This document shows positions 24,626-32,778 of a stretch of DNA of 47,386 bases, piece after piece. The DNA is taken from NCBI RefSeq assembly GCF_001642995.1, contig NZ_LOHS01000085.1, positions 1 through 47,386 of the forward strand. The letters are read 5' to 3'. The DNA is from Streptomyces jeddahensis (GTDB lineage Bacteria; Actinomycetota; Actinomycetes; Streptomycetales; Streptomycetaceae). How positions within the stretch are numbered: position 1 is the stretch's first letter; each line of letters opens with the position of its first letter. The translations under genes and the position numbers were made by a program. The notes beneath the pieces are model-generated. The model saw nothing but the letters and a program-made list of their open reading frames with translations. It did no database searches and had not been told where the DNA came from.

Positions 24626-24858
24626 TGGGCGATCGCTGGCACGTGGAGGTCGACCGTTCCCTCTGCATCGGCGCCGCGATGTGCACCAACCACGCCCCGG
24701 ACCGCTTCCGCCTCGACTCCGCCCGCCAGTCACACGCCGTCGACCCGGACACGGACGCGAACGAGCAGGTGCTCGCCGCCGCGGAGGGCTGCCCGGTGGA
24801 GGCGATCACGATCACGCTCAACGGGTCCGGGGAACCGGTCTTCCCGCCCGAGCAGTAG
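24625..24858 (+). CDS. [3Fe-4S] ferredoxin
   Basis: A 77-residue ferredoxin of the P450-partner type: VDRSLCIGAAMCTNHAPDRF supplies two cluster cysteines with a gap where a fourth ligand would be in a 4Fe-4S protein, and EGCPVEAITI supplies the third. That spacing indicates a 3Fe-4S cluster. It overlaps the aldehyde dehydrogenase stop by one base. A natural job is electron transfer to the CYP125-like P450, as FdxD may do in mycobacteria, although the P450 is 11 kb away. No ferredoxin reductase is present in the window. Confidence 0.9.
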   Translation: MGDRWHVEVDRSLCIGAAMCTNHAPDRFRLDSARQSHAVDPDTDANEQVLAAAEGCPVEAITITLNGSGEPVFPPEQ

Positions 24859-24860
24859 CC

Positions 24861-24939
24861 GAGGCCGGAGGGCCGCAGGAGCAGCTGAGGCCAGAGGAGT
24901 AGCGAGGCCGGAGGGGTAGCTGAGGCCGGAGGAGTAGCT
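24861..24939. repeat. Degenerate tandem repeats after the ferredoxin gene
   Basis: Three to four units of 17-18 bases resembling GAGGCCGGAGGAGTAGCT lie between the convergent ferredoxin and kstR genes. The last two units (24904-24939) differ at one base. Each contains in-frame stops, so it is not coding. Confidence 0.7.
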
Positions 24940-24974
24940 GACGCGCCCGAAGAGCAGCTGACGAGTAGCCGCGG

Positions 24975-25589
24975 TCACTTCTGTGGCGCGGTGATGTCGA
25001 TCAGTCGGCACACCGTCTCAATGTCGATCTTGACCTGGGCGATCGAGGCGCGGCCGGAGAGCCAGGTGATGAGCGCCGAGTGCCAGGTGTGGCCGATGAC
25101 CCGGACCGCCGAGAGCTGGTCGGGGGTCGGGTCGTCGATGCCCATGGCGTCGAGGATGATCGCCGTCGTCTGACGCGAGACCTGGTCGACCTCGGGGCTG
25201 ACGCTGCGGTCGGCGAACGTCAGGGCGCGCACCATGGCGTCCGCGAGGTGCGGCTCGCGCTGGAGCGCGCGGAAGGCGCGCATCAGGGTCTCGGCGACCC
25301 GCTCGGCGGGCGACTCGCCGGACGGCGGGCGCTTGCGCAGCGTCGTGTGCATGTGCTGCAGCTGGTCCTGCATGGTGGCGACCAGCAGATGGATCTTCGA
25401 CGGGAAGTACCGGTAGAGCGTGCCCAGCGCGACCTGCGAGGACTCGGCCACCTCGCGCATCTGCACCGCGTCGAAACCGCCCCTGCTGGCCAGTTGCGCA
25501 CTGGCGTGCAGGATCCGGCGGCGGCGCGCCTCCTGACGTTCGGTGAGCGGAGGGGTCGCCGAGTGCGCGATCTTGACTTCCGCAGGCAT
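24975..25589 (-). CDS. kstR: KstR-like TetR-family repressor of steroid catabolism
   Basis: A 204-residue TetR regulator. The stretch ARRRRILHASAQLASRGGFD, then AVQMREVAESSQVALGTLYR and YFPSKIHLLV, is very close to what I recall of M. tuberculosis KstR across the DNA-binding domain; the later EVDQVSRQ and WLSGRAS also correspond. KstR represses cholesterol degradation genes and is released by 3-oxo-cholestenoyl-CoA thioesters. The start is ATG 25589 (MPAEVKIAHSA); upstream in-frame starts add unrelated sequence. A perfect KstR box lies 175 bases upstream, shared with the divergent glycosyltransferase gene, suggesting self-control. Exact boxes elsewhere in the window mark its likely targets. 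Confidence 0.9.
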   Translation of the reverse strand: MPAEVKIAHSATPPLTERQEARRRRILHASAQLASRGGFDAVQMREVAESSQVALGTLYRYFPSKIHLLVATMQDQLQHMHTTLRKRPPSGESPAERVAETLMRAFRALQREPHLADAMVRALTFADRSVSPEVDQVSRQTTAIILDAMGIDDPTPDQLSAVRVIGHTWHSALITWLSGRASIAQVKIDIETVCRLIDITAPQK

Positions 25590-25763
25590 AGGTCCCGTTC
25601 CATGACGTTCAGCTGCAAGAGCGAGGAAGAACACGGAAAAGCGATGACACAGCATGGCAGGGCGCGCGCACAGCGCGTGCAGGCCGTGGTGCGAATCACC
25701 TGATCCGCCGCTCACAGCGCCGCTACCTGCCGGTAGATTCAGTGGTCCTTGAGCGATCAAGTC

Positions 25764-25777
25764 TGAAACTTGTTCTA
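25764..25777. promoter_or_regulatory. KstR-type box, kstR/GT4 intergenic region
   Basis: TGAAACTTGTTCTA matches TnnAACnnGTTnnA exactly. It overlaps a TAGATT hexamer (25776-25781) that could be the -10 of the glycosyltransferase gene, which starts 55 bases downstream. Confidence 0.75.
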
Positions 25778-25831
25778 GATTACCGCCCACGCGTAGTCTC
25801 GCGTGAAAGTGTCGTGAGAAGGGGGTCCGGA

Positions 25832-27349
25832 GTGACCGCTGAGGCCATGGGGGCAGGCTCTCGTGCGGGCTCCGCCGATTTCGCCAGTGACCGGCCGCTG
25901 CGCATCGCACTTCTCACCTACAAAGGGAATCCGTTCTGCGGAGGCCAGGGCGTCTACGTACGGCACCTCTCGCGCGAACTCGTACGGCTCGGCCACCAGG
26001 TCGAGGTGATCGGCGCCCAGCCCTACCCCGTGCTCGACGAGGGCGAGGGGCTCGAGGGACTCACACTCACCGAGCTGCCCAGCCTCGACCTGTACCGGCA
26101 GCCCGACCCCTTCCGTACGCCCAAGCGCGACGAGTACCGCGACTGGATCGACGCCCTCGAGGTCGGCACGATGTGGACCGGCGGCTTCCCGGAGCCGCTG
26201 ACCTTCTCGCTGCGCGCCCGGCGCCACCTGCGCGCGCGACGCGGCGAGTTCGACGTCGTCCACGACAACCAGACCCTCGGATACGGCCTGTTGGGCGGCG
26301 TATCGGCGCTCGGTGCCCCGCTCGTCACCACCATCCACCACCCCATCACCGTCGACCGGCAGCTCGAACTCGACGCGGCGGAGGACTGGAAGCGCCGCGC
26401 CTCCGTCCGCCGCTGGTACGCCTTCACGCGCATGCAGAAGCGCGTCGCGCGGCGCCTGCCGTCGGTGCTCACCGTCTCCGGTACGTCGCGTCAGGAGATC
26501 GTCGACCACCTCGGAGTGCGCGAGGACCGTATCCACGTCGTGCACATCGGGGCCGACACCGACTTGTTCTCGCCCGACCCTTCCGTGGCCGAGGTGCCGG
26601 GGCGGATCGTGACGACCTCCAGCGCGGACGTACCGCTCAAGGGGCTCGTCTACCTGATCGAGGCACTGGCGAAGCTGCGGACCGAGAACCCCGCCGCGCA
26701 CCTCGTCGTCGTCGGCAAGCGCGCCGAGGACGGGCCGGTGGCCCAGGCCATCGAGCGGTACGGGCTCGAAGGCGCCGTCGAGTTCGTCAAGGGCATCACG
26801 GACGCCGAGCTCGTCGACCTGGTGCGGTCCGCCCAGGTCGCCTGCGTCCCCTCCCTGTACGAGGGGTTCTCGCTGCCCGCCGCGGAGGCCATGGCGACGG
26901 GGACGCCCCTCGTCGCGACGACGGGCGGAGCCATCCCGGAGGTCGCCGGGGCCGACGGCGAGACGTGCCTCGCGGTGCCGCCCGGCGACGCCGGGGCGCT
27001 GGCCGCTGGGCTCAGCCGGCTCCTGGGCGACCCCGAGCTCCGGGTACGGCTGGGCTCCGCCGGGCGGGAGCGGGTGCTGCGGAAGTTCACGTGGGCGCAG
27101 GCTGCTCGCGGTACCGCGGAGCGGTACCGCGAGGCGATCGCCCGCGCCGGCCGCTCCGCGGCCGCCCCGGCCACGGGGCGCTCCGCGCCCTGGGGCCTCG
27201 GCCGCTCCGCAGGCCGGGATACCAGGCGCTCCGCGCCCACCAGCCTCAGCCGCTCCGCGGCCCTCGTGGACAGCGACCCCACAAGCACCGCCTCCACAGA
27301 CGCCGCCCCCACCCCCACCCCCGACCGCGAAAGCAGGGCCACGTGCTGA
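25832..27349 (+). CDS. GT4-family glycosyltransferase
   Basis: A 505-residue cytoplasmic GT-B glycosyltransferase of family 4. The N-terminal domain starts RIALLTYKGNPFCGGQGVYVRHL and the C-terminal nucleotide-sugar domain has VPSLYEGFSLPAAEAMATGTPLVATTGGAIPEV (quoted only to show the E-x7-E motif). It should use a UDP- or GDP-sugar; the acceptor is unknown. The last 70 residues are a disordered tail with repeated GRSAP/RSAA pieces. GTG 25832 has AAGGGGG at 6 bases; the longer frame from 25742 crosses the KstR box. The end overlaps the methyltransferase gene by 7 bases, so the two are one operon. Confidence 0.85.
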   Translation: MTAEAMGAGSRAGSADFASDRPLRIALLTYKGNPFCGGQGVYVRHLSRELVRLGHQVEVIGAQPYPVLDEGEGLEGLTLTELPSLDLYRQPDPFRTPKRDEYRDWIDALEVGTMWTGGFPEPLTFSLRARRHLRARRGEFDVVHDNQTLGYGLLGGVSALGAPLVTTIHHPITVDRQLELDAAEDWKRRASVRRWYAFTRMQKRVARRLPSVLTVSGTSRQEIVDHLGVREDRIHVVHIGADTDLFSPDPSVAEVPGRIVTTSSADVPLKGLVYLIEALAKLRTENPAAHLVVVGKRAEDGPVAQAIERYGLEGAVEFVKGITDAELVDLVRSAQVACVPSLYEGFSLPAAEAMATGTPLVATTGGAIPEVAGADGETCLAVPPGDAGALAAGLSRLLGDPELRVRLGSAGRERVLRKFTWAQAARGTAERYREAIARAGRSAAAPATGRSAPWGLGRSAGRDTRRSAPTSLSRSAALVDSDPTSTASTDAAPTPTPDRESRATC

Positions 27350-28113
27350 CCGTCGACTTCTCCCGGTTCCCGCTCGCCCCGGGCGACCGCGTGCTGGACC
27401 TCGGATGCGGTGCCGGACGGCATGCCTTCGAGTGCTACCGGCGCGGCGCGCAGGTCGTGGCGCTCGACCAGAACGGTGAGGAGATCCGCGAGGTCGCCAA
27501 GTGGTTCGCGGCGATGAAGGAGGCGGGCGAGGCCCCGGCGGGCGCCACGGCCACCGCCATGGAGGGCGACGCCCTCGCGCTGCCCTTCCCCGACGAGTCC
27601 TTCGACGTCGTGATCATCTCCGAGGTCATGGAGCACATCCCCGACGACAAGGGCGTGCTCGCCGAGATGGTGCGGGTGCTGAAGCCGGGCGGCCGTATCG
27701 CCGTCACCGTGCCCCGGTACGGTCCCGAGAAGGTGTGCTGGGCCCTCAGCGACGCGTACCACGAGGTCGAGGGCGGCCACATCCGCATCTACAAGGCGGA
27801 CGAGCTGCTCGCCAAGATGCGCGAGGCCGGTCTCAAGCCCTACGGCACCCACCACGCCCATGCCCTGCACTCGCCGTACTGGTGGCTGAAGTGCGCGTTC
27901 GGGGTCGACAACGACAAGGCGCTGCCCGTGCGCGCGTACCACAAGCTGCTGGTCTGGGACATCATGAAGAAGCCGCTGGTCACGCGGGTCGCGGAGCAGC
28001 TGCTGAACCCGGTCGTCGGCAAGAGCTTCGTCGCGTACGCCACCAAGCCGCACCTCCCGGAGGCCGCGGCGGCCGAGGACACCCGCGTGGCGGCCGGGGC
28101 GGCCCAGGCGTGA
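27343..28113 (+). CDS. Class I SAM-dependent methyltransferase
   Basis: A 256-residue methyltransferase of the Methyltransf_11 type. Motif I is VLDLGCGAGRHAFE, the acidic end of strand 2 is VVALDQN, and motif IV and post-motif are FDVVIISEVMEHIPDD and RVLKPGGRIAVTVPRYGPEKVCW. The later part carries HHAHALHSPYWWLKCAFG, which looks like a membrane- or lipid-proximal substrate region. The substrate is unknown; its neighbours suggest a glycosylated lipid. Start is GTG 27343, overlapping the end of the GT4 gene; its own stop overlaps the toroid gene (GTGA). Confidence 0.9.
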   Translation: MLTVDFSRFPLAPGDRVLDLGCGAGRHAFECYRRGAQVVALDQNGEEIREVAKWFAAMKEAGEAPAGATATAMEGDALALPFPDESFDVVIISEVMEHIPDDKGVLAEMVRVLKPGGRIAVTVPRYGPEKVCWALSDAYHEVEGGHIRIYKADELLAKMREAGLKPYGTHHAHALHSPYWWLKCAFGVDNDKALPVRAYHKLLVWDIMKKPLVTRVAEQLLNPVVGKSFVAYATKPHLPEAAAAEDTRVAAGAAQA

Positions 28114-29183
28114 CGAGCCCCGAGAGGACCGAACACCTCGTCCTGCCCGGCGTCCTCACCGCCCGGCAGGCCGCCGCCACCGTCCGGGCCCTCCTCGCGG
28201 TCCAGCGCGAGGACGGTGCCATCCCGTGGTTCCGCGGGCACCATCTCGACCCGTGGGACCACACCGAGGCGGCGATGGCCCTGGACGCGGCCGGTGAGCA
28301 CGAGGCGGCCGCCCGCGCGTACGAGTGGCTGGCGCGGCACCAGAACCCGGACGGCTCCTGGTACGCCGCCTACGCCGACGGCGACCCGGACGCCGTCACC
28401 GACCGCGGCAGCGAGACCAACTTCTGCGCGTACATCGCCGTGGGCGTCTGGCACCACTACCTCGCCACCGGCGACGACACCTTCCTGGACCGCATGTGGC
28501 CCACGGTCCGCGCAGCCGTCGAGTTCGTGCTGGAGCTGCAGCAGCCCGGCGGCCAGATCGGCTGGAAGCGGGAGGCGGACGGCACGCCCGTCACGGACGC
28601 GTTGCTCACGGGCTGCTCCTCCGTCCACCACGCGCTGCGCTGCGCGCTCGCCATCGCCGAGCAGCGCGAGGAGCCGCAGCCGGACTGGGAGCTCGCGGTC
28701 GGGGCGCTCCGCCATGCGATACGCCGCCACCCCGAGCGGTTCCTCGACAAGGACCGCTACTCGATGGACTGGTACTACCCGGTCCTCGGCGGAGCCCTCA
28801 CCGGCGCCGAGGCCAAGTCCCGTATCGAGGAGGGCTGGGAGCGCTTCGTCGTCCCCGGACTCGGCGTACGCTGCGTCGTCCCCAACCCCTGGGTGACCGG
28901 CGGCGAATCGGCCGAACTCGCCCTGGCGCTCTGGGCGACGGGCGAGTCCGACCGGGCCCTGGAGATCCTGCAGTCCATCCAGCACCTGCGCGACCCGGAG
29001 TCGGGCCTGTACTGGACGGGCTACGTCTTCGACGACGGGGTGATCTGGCCCGAGGAGCTGACGACCTGGACGGCCGGTTCCGTGCTGCTCGCCGTCGCGG
29101 CCCTCGGCGGCGACGAGGCGACCTGCGCGGTGTTCGGCGGGGAGCGCCTGCCGACGGGCCTGGACCCGGACTGCTGCGCATAG
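28110..29183 (+). CDS. Prenyltransferase/six-hairpin toroid-fold protein
   Basis: A 357-residue protein built of alpha-alpha hairpins, as in terpene cyclases and six-hairpin glycosidases. Recurrent pieces are VQREDGAIPWFRG, ARHQNPDGSWYAAYADG, ETNFCAYIAVGVWHHYLATGD and SGLYWTGYVFDDG. There is no signal peptide and no clear DxDD or prenyltransferase zinc site, so I do not assign catalysis; a glycosidase-like or lipid-binding role is possible. Start is GTG 28110 in a GTGA overlap. It completes a three-gene operon with the GT4 and methyltransferase. Confidence 0.75.
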   Translation: MTSPERTEHLVLPGVLTARQAAATVRALLAVQREDGAIPWFRGHHLDPWDHTEAAMALDAAGEHEAAARAYEWLARHQNPDGSWYAAYADGDPDAVTDRGSETNFCAYIAVGVWHHYLATGDDTFLDRMWPTVRAAVEFVLELQQPGGQIGWKREADGTPVTDALLTGCSSVHHALRCALAIAEQREEPQPDWELAVGALRHAIRRHPERFLDKDRYSMDWYYPVLGGALTGAEAKSRIEEGWERFVVPGLGVRCVVPNPWVTGGESAELALALWATGESDRALEILQSIQHLRDPESGLYWTGYVFDDGVIWPEELTTWTAGSVLLAVAALGGDEATCAVFGGERLPTGLDPDCCA

Positions 29184-29260
29184 CGGCCACAGCGCATAGC
29201 GGCCGCAGCGCAGAGCGGCCGCTGCACGCAGCGAGTGCTGTACGCAGCGGCCCGCTGTCG

Positions 29261-29554
29261 TCAGTCTCGGTGTAGCCGGTTGGCGATCCCGTGCCCGGCG
29301 ACGAGGTACACGACCGCCGCCAGGCCGTAGCCCGCGACGACGCGCGCCCACTCCGCGTCGAACGTGAACAGGTCGTGGGACCAGCCCGCCAGCCAGCGGG
29401 CGGCCTCATGGACGAACTGCACGAGGTCGTTCGCGCGGTTCGCGTCCAGCAGGTACATCAGGATCCACAGGCCGAGGATGACGGCCGCGATGTCGGCGAC
29501 GGTCGCGATGACCGTACCCGCCTGCTTGGTGCCGTTCGGATATCGAGGCGACAT
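29261..29554 (-). CDS. Small conserved membrane protein
   Basis: A 97-residue protein with two hydrophobic helices (VADIAAVILGLWILMYLL and VVAGYGLAAVVYLVAGHG) separated by an amphipathic, tryptophan-rich segment (FVHEAARWLAGWSHDLFTF). The N-terminus is charged. It has the composition of the window's other genes and looks like a real Streptomyces hypothetical protein, but I do not know a function. AGAGG lies directly before the ATG. It converges with the toroid-protein operon; the short gap carries degenerate copies of AGCGGCCRCAGCGC. Confidence 0.7.
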   Translation of the reverse strand: MSPRYPNGTKQAGTVIATVADIAAVILGLWILMYLLDANRANDLVQFVHEAARWLAGWSHDLFTFDAEWARVVAGYGLAAVVYLVAGHGIANRLHRD

Positions 29555-29617
29555 ACCTCTGGGATTGCCGCTTGTGGGGTCGCGAAACCCCGTGCGCCGG
29601 ACCTGCTGCTCGTCAGG

Positions 29618-30628
29618 CTATGCGTTCAGCTCCGCCAGCACCCGTAGCGTGTGCGGGTCCGGTGCGAGCACGAGCAGGTCCGTGACCGGCCCCTTGCGCC
29701 ACAACTCCAGCCGCTCCGCGATGCGTTCACGCGGTCCGACCAGGGAGATCTCGTCCGCGAACGCGTCGGGCACGGCGAGCACGGCCTCCTCGCGCCGCCC
29801 CGCGAGGAAGAGCTCCTGGATACGCCGTGCCTCCTCCGCGTATCCCATACGGGCCATCAGGTCGGCGTGGAAGTTGCGCGAGGCGTGGCCCATGCCGCCG
29901 ATGTAGAAGCCGAGCATCGCCTTGACGGGCAGCAGGCCCTCGGAGACGTCGTCGCAGACCTTCGCGCGGGCCATCGGAGCGACGAGGAAGCCCTCGCGCA
30001 GGCCGGTCAGCGACGCCTCGTACGCGTCCGTCCGCATCGGCGACCAGTACAGCGGCAGCCAGCCGTCCGCGATCTGCGTCGTCTGCGCGATGTTCTTCGG
30101 GCCCTCGGCGCCGAGCAGGATCGGCAGGTCGGCGCGCAGGGGGTGGGTGATCGGCTTCAGCGGCTTGCCGATCCCGGTGCCGTCGCCGCCGCGGTACGGG
30201 TGGGCGTGGAACCGTCCGTCGAGTTCGACGGGCGCCTCGCGGCGGAGCACCTGGCGGATCACGTCCACGTACTCGCGGGTCGCGGTCAGCGGCGACTTCG
30301 GGAACGGACGCCCGTACCAGCCTTCGACGACCTGCGGCCCGGACAGGCCGAGGCCCAGCATCATCCGGCCGCCCGAGAGATGGTCGAGCGTGAGCGCGTG
30401 CATCGCCGTGGTGGTGGGGGAGCGGGCGGCCATCTGCGCGACGGCGGTGCCAAGCCGGATACGTGACGTGTGGGCCGCGATCCAGGTCAGCGGCGTGAAG
30501 ACGTCGGAACCCCAGGACTCGGCGGTCCACACGGAGTCGTAGCCGAGCCGTTCCGCCTCGCGGGCGAGCTCGAGGTGGCGGGGGTCCGGGCCGCGGCCCC
30601 AGTAGCCGAGTGCGAGTCCGAGGCGCAT
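29618..30628 (-). CDS. F420-dependent LLM-class oxidoreductase, Rv3520c-like
   Basis: A 336-residue luciferase-like TIM-barrel oxidoreductase. Runs such as LGYWGRGPD, WTAESWGSD, TLDHLSGGRMMLGLG, SGPQVVEGWYGRPFPK, PITHPLRADLPILLGAEGPK and GGMG-NFHADLMARMGY follow M. tuberculosis Rv3520c as I recall it, an F420-dependent enzyme placed in the KstR regulon. It would carry out a hydride transfer with coenzyme F420 on an unidentified steroid or acyl intermediate. ATG 30628 has GGAAGGGG 6 bases upstream. A perfect copy of motif B lies 35 bases before the start, but I see no KstR box, which sets this gene apart from the other steroid genes. Confidence 0.88.
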   Translation of the reverse strand: MRLGLALGYWGRGPDPRHLELAREAERLGYDSVWTAESWGSDVFTPLTWIAAHTSRIRLGTAVAQMAARSPTTTAMHALTLDHLSGGRMMLGLGLSGPQVVEGWYGRPFPKSPLTATREYVDVIRQVLRREAPVELDGRFHAHPYRGGDGTGIGKPLKPITHPLRADLPILLGAEGPKNIAQTTQIADGWLPLYWSPMRTDAYEASLTGLREGFLVAPMARAKVCDDVSEGLLPVKAMLGFYIGGMGHASRNFHADLMARMGYAEEARRIQELFLAGRREEAVLAVPDAFADEISLVGPRERIAERLELWRKGPVTDLLVLAPDPHTLRVLAELNA

Positions 30629-30663
30629 GCCGGGCCCCTTCCGGTCGCGGTCTCATCGCCTGA

Positions 30664-30678
30664 CTGACGGTACGTCAG
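30664..30678. promoter_or_regulatory. Motif B, perfect copy, F420-oxidoreductase promoter
   Basis: CTGACGgtaCGTCAG has perfect 6-bp arms with a 3-bp centre, just upstream of the F420-oxidoreductase gene. Confidence 0.65.
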
Positions 30679-30710
30679 ATAGTGCCGTCGGCCGGTGACT
30701 GTACGGCAAC

Positions 30711-30738
30711 GGCCCCCCGCCCGGAAGGGCGAGGGGCC
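30711..30738. terminator. Terminator hairpin after the PQ-rich membrane protein gene
   Basis: GGCCCC and GGGGCC pair outside GCCC/GGGC with a GGAA loop and small internal mismatches. It lies 26 bases beyond the stop of the leftward gene ending at 30764. Confidence 0.55.
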
Positions 30739-30763
30739 GACGAACGGGGTTCGGCGTGCGGCG

Positions 30764-31588
30764 TCAGCCGCGCTGGATGCCCGAGGTGTCCTGCAGCACG
30801 CCGCGGCGGCCGTCCTGCGTCTGGGCCACCAGGGCCGGGCCGCGCTGGTCGACGGCCAGGTACCAGGTGCCGGGGGCGAGTTCGGCGATCGGCGTCCCCG
30901 AGCCGTCCTCCGCGAACAGCGGACGCGGCACCGGTACGGCGAACCAGAACGGCGAGAACTCCGCCGCCGGCTGAGGCTGAGCCTGCGCCTGCGGGGCCTG
31001 GGTCTGCTGCGGCTGACCCGGCTGCGGCTGACCGGGCTGGGCACCGTACGGCTGGCCGGGCTGGGGCTGGCCGGGCTGGGCGCCGTAGGGCTGCTGCTGG
31101 GCGCCCGGGTAGCCGTAGCCAGCCGGCGGCTGGGCGCCGTAGGGGCTCGGGGCCACCGGGCGCGGGGCGGGGAGCAGGGCGCCCTTCAGGGCGGGCACGA
31201 GCGGGGTCGCGATCGCGCCACCGGCGAGGATCAGGGAGGCGATGAGGCCGAGGATGAGGCCGGCGCCGGCGTTCTCCGCGTCGATGATCCACCAGAGCGA
31301 GCTCCACGCGGCGGCGATGGTCAGCGCGACGCCGAGCGGCCCGAGCTCCAGACCCGCGACCTTGCGCGGCTGCGGCAGCGCGCGGGCGACCACGATCAGC
31401 GCGGCACCGATCACGCCGGTCATGAACGTACCGAGGGCGAGCCCGAGGAGGTCCCAGGAGTTGGAGCTTGGGGCCGAGTCACAGAAGCTGCCGCTGCAGC
31501 CGATTACGTCGAGGAACGAGGCGACGAACAGCAGCACCGCTGCTCCGATCACCACGCCGTCGCCTCTAGTGAGGGAGCGGATATTCAC
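30764..31588 (-). CDS. Membrane protein with PQG-rich linker
   Basis: A 274-residue protein. The N-terminal 135 residues have four hydrophobic helices and a two-cysteine loop (IGCSGSFCDSAP), resembling DUF5336-type actinobacterial membrane proteins. Then comes a proline-glutamine-glycine linker with a 13-residue unit (PYGAQPGQPQPGQ) in two copies, and a small C-terminal domain ending WYLAVDQRGPALVAQTQDGR. No function is known. GTG 31588 is supported by GAAGGA 6 bases upstream. A palindrome overlapping a possible -10 (31716-31734) lies in its 5' region. Confidence 0.75.
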   Translation of the reverse strand: MNIRSLTRGDGVVIGAAVLLFVASFLDVIGCSGSFCDSAPSSNSWDLLGLALGTFMTGVIGAALIVVARALPQPRKVAGLELGPLGVALTIAAAWSSLWWIIDAENAGAGLILGLIASLILAGGAIATPLVPALKGALLPAPRPVAPSPYGAQPPAGYGYPGAQQQPYGAQPGQPQPGQPYGAQPGQPQPGQPQQTQAPQAQAQPQPAAEFSPFWFAVPVPRPLFAEDGSGTPIAELAPGTWYLAVDQRGPALVAQTQDGRRGVLQDTSGIQRG

Positions 31589-31715
31589 TTCAGATCCTTC
31601 GTCGTCGTCTCATCGGTCGTCGGTGGGCGTCGCTGTCGCCGTACCGGCGCGCTGTCGGCCGCCGTGGGCCGCGATGCTCGCGGTGCGAAGCGCGGGGATG
31701 GCCCCCCAGATCGTA

Positions 31716-31734
31716 CGGACGACATTATCGTCCG
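31716..31734 (-). promoter_or_regulatory. Palindrome overlapping a leftward -10-like element
   Basis: CGGACGA and TCGTCCG flank CATTA, a perfect 7-bp inverted repeat. On the minus strand the centre reads GATAATG, a good -10 hexamer, about 130 bases before GTG 31588. A repressor bound here would block the promoter. Confidence 0.45.
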
Positions 31735-31773
31735 GCCGCTCGGGGTGTCTTCCGGGACAGTGGCTACCGGGGC

Positions 31774-32757
31774 CTACCCCCGCAGGAAACTCACGATTCC
31801 CTCAGAGATCCCCTGCGCCGCCTTCTGCCTCCATGCGCCGCTCGTCAGCAGGGCCGCGTCCTTGCTGTCGCGCATGTTGCCGCACTCGATGAACACCTTG
31901 GGAACGGTGGAGAGGTTGAGCCCGCCCAGGTCCCGGCGGACGACGAGGCCCGTGCCGTTGCCGACGTAGTTGGAGGGCGCGCTGCCGGTCGCCCGGACGA
32001 AGTTGCCCGCGATGCGTTCGCCCAGCTCGCGCGAGGGGCCGACGATCGCGCGGGTGTCGGCGATGCCCGCCTTCACGGACCCGGGGAGGATCACGTGGAA
32101 ACCGCGGTTTCCGGCTGCGGAGCCGTCGGCGTGCACGGAGACGACGGCGTCGGCGTGCGCTTTGTTGCCGATACGGGCGCGCTCGTCGACGCACGGGCCC
32201 CAGGCGCGGTCGCCGTCCTGTGTGAACCGGACGGTCGCCCCCTGCTTTTCGAGCAGCGTCCGTAGCCGGCGGGAGACGTCGAGCGTGAACCGGGCCTCGG
32301 TGTAGCCGCTGTTCGTGGATGTGCCGGTCGTGTCGCACGCCTTGCGGTTCGTGCCGATGTCCACGAGCCGGTTGATCTCGGCCGTGTGGCGGAAGTTCCC
32401 TGGGTTGTGGCCCGGGTCGATGACGACGACCTTGCCCTTGAGGGGGCCGGTGGCGGCGGGGGCGGACGACGTGGTTCCGGTGGCCTTGTCGTCGTTCTTG
32501 TCCTCGTCCGCGCTCTCGTCGGGCGTGCCCTGGTCTGAGGGTGCGGGTGAGGCGGACGCGCCCGCCCCTGTGGACGGCCGCTGCTGCGACGAGGGTGCGG
32601 CGCCCGGAGTCCCGCCCTCGCCGGAGTCGGCCACCGCCTGCCAGACGAGCCACCCCGCGAGCGCCGCCGCGACGGAGGCCGCGACCGCCACGGTCAGCGG
32701 CCCGCGACGGGGCCGGTGCGGCGGACGGGGATCGCTGTCCGGGAATGCGTACGACAC
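31774..32757 (-). CDS. N-acetylmuramoyl-L-alanine amidase (Amidase_3)
   Basis: A 327-residue membrane-anchored or secreted amidase. A basic N-terminus and one hydrophobic helix (VAVAASVAAALAGWLVWQAV) are followed by a long disordered linker, then the Amidase_3 domain from about residue 110: VVVIDPGHNPG (zinc histidine), YTEARFTLDVSRRL, VVSVHADGS (zinc histidine) and VFIECGNMRD with the catalytic glutamate. It should cleave the amide between MurNAc and the stem peptide in peptidoglycan. GTG 32757 is the start; its ribosome binding site is weak. The gap to the next gene leftward, 31589-31773, contains only the palindrome described above. Confidence 0.9.
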   Translation of the reverse strand: MSYAFPDSDPRPPHRPRRGPLTVAVAASVAAALAGWLVWQAVADSGEGGTPGAAPSSQQRPSTGAGASASPAPSDQGTPDESADEDKNDDKATGTTSSAPAATGPLKGKVVVIDPGHNPGNFRHTAEINRLVDIGTNRKACDTTGTSTNSGYTEARFTLDVSRRLRTLLEKQGATVRFTQDGDRAWGPCVDERARIGNKAHADAVVSVHADGSAAGNRGFHVILPGSVKAGIADTRAIVGPSRELGERIAGNFVRATGSAPSNYVGNGTGLVVRRDLGGLNLSTVPKVFIECGNMRDSKDAALLTSGAWRQKAAQGISEGIVSFLRG

Positions 32758-32778
32758 GGGGCGACTCTAACCGCGAGG

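Noticed and set aside
28110..29183. A true prenyltransferase or terpene cyclase
   Set aside because: The toroid-like repeats are there, but no DxDD, no prenyl-diphosphate motif and no zinc site are visible, so only the fold is claimed.
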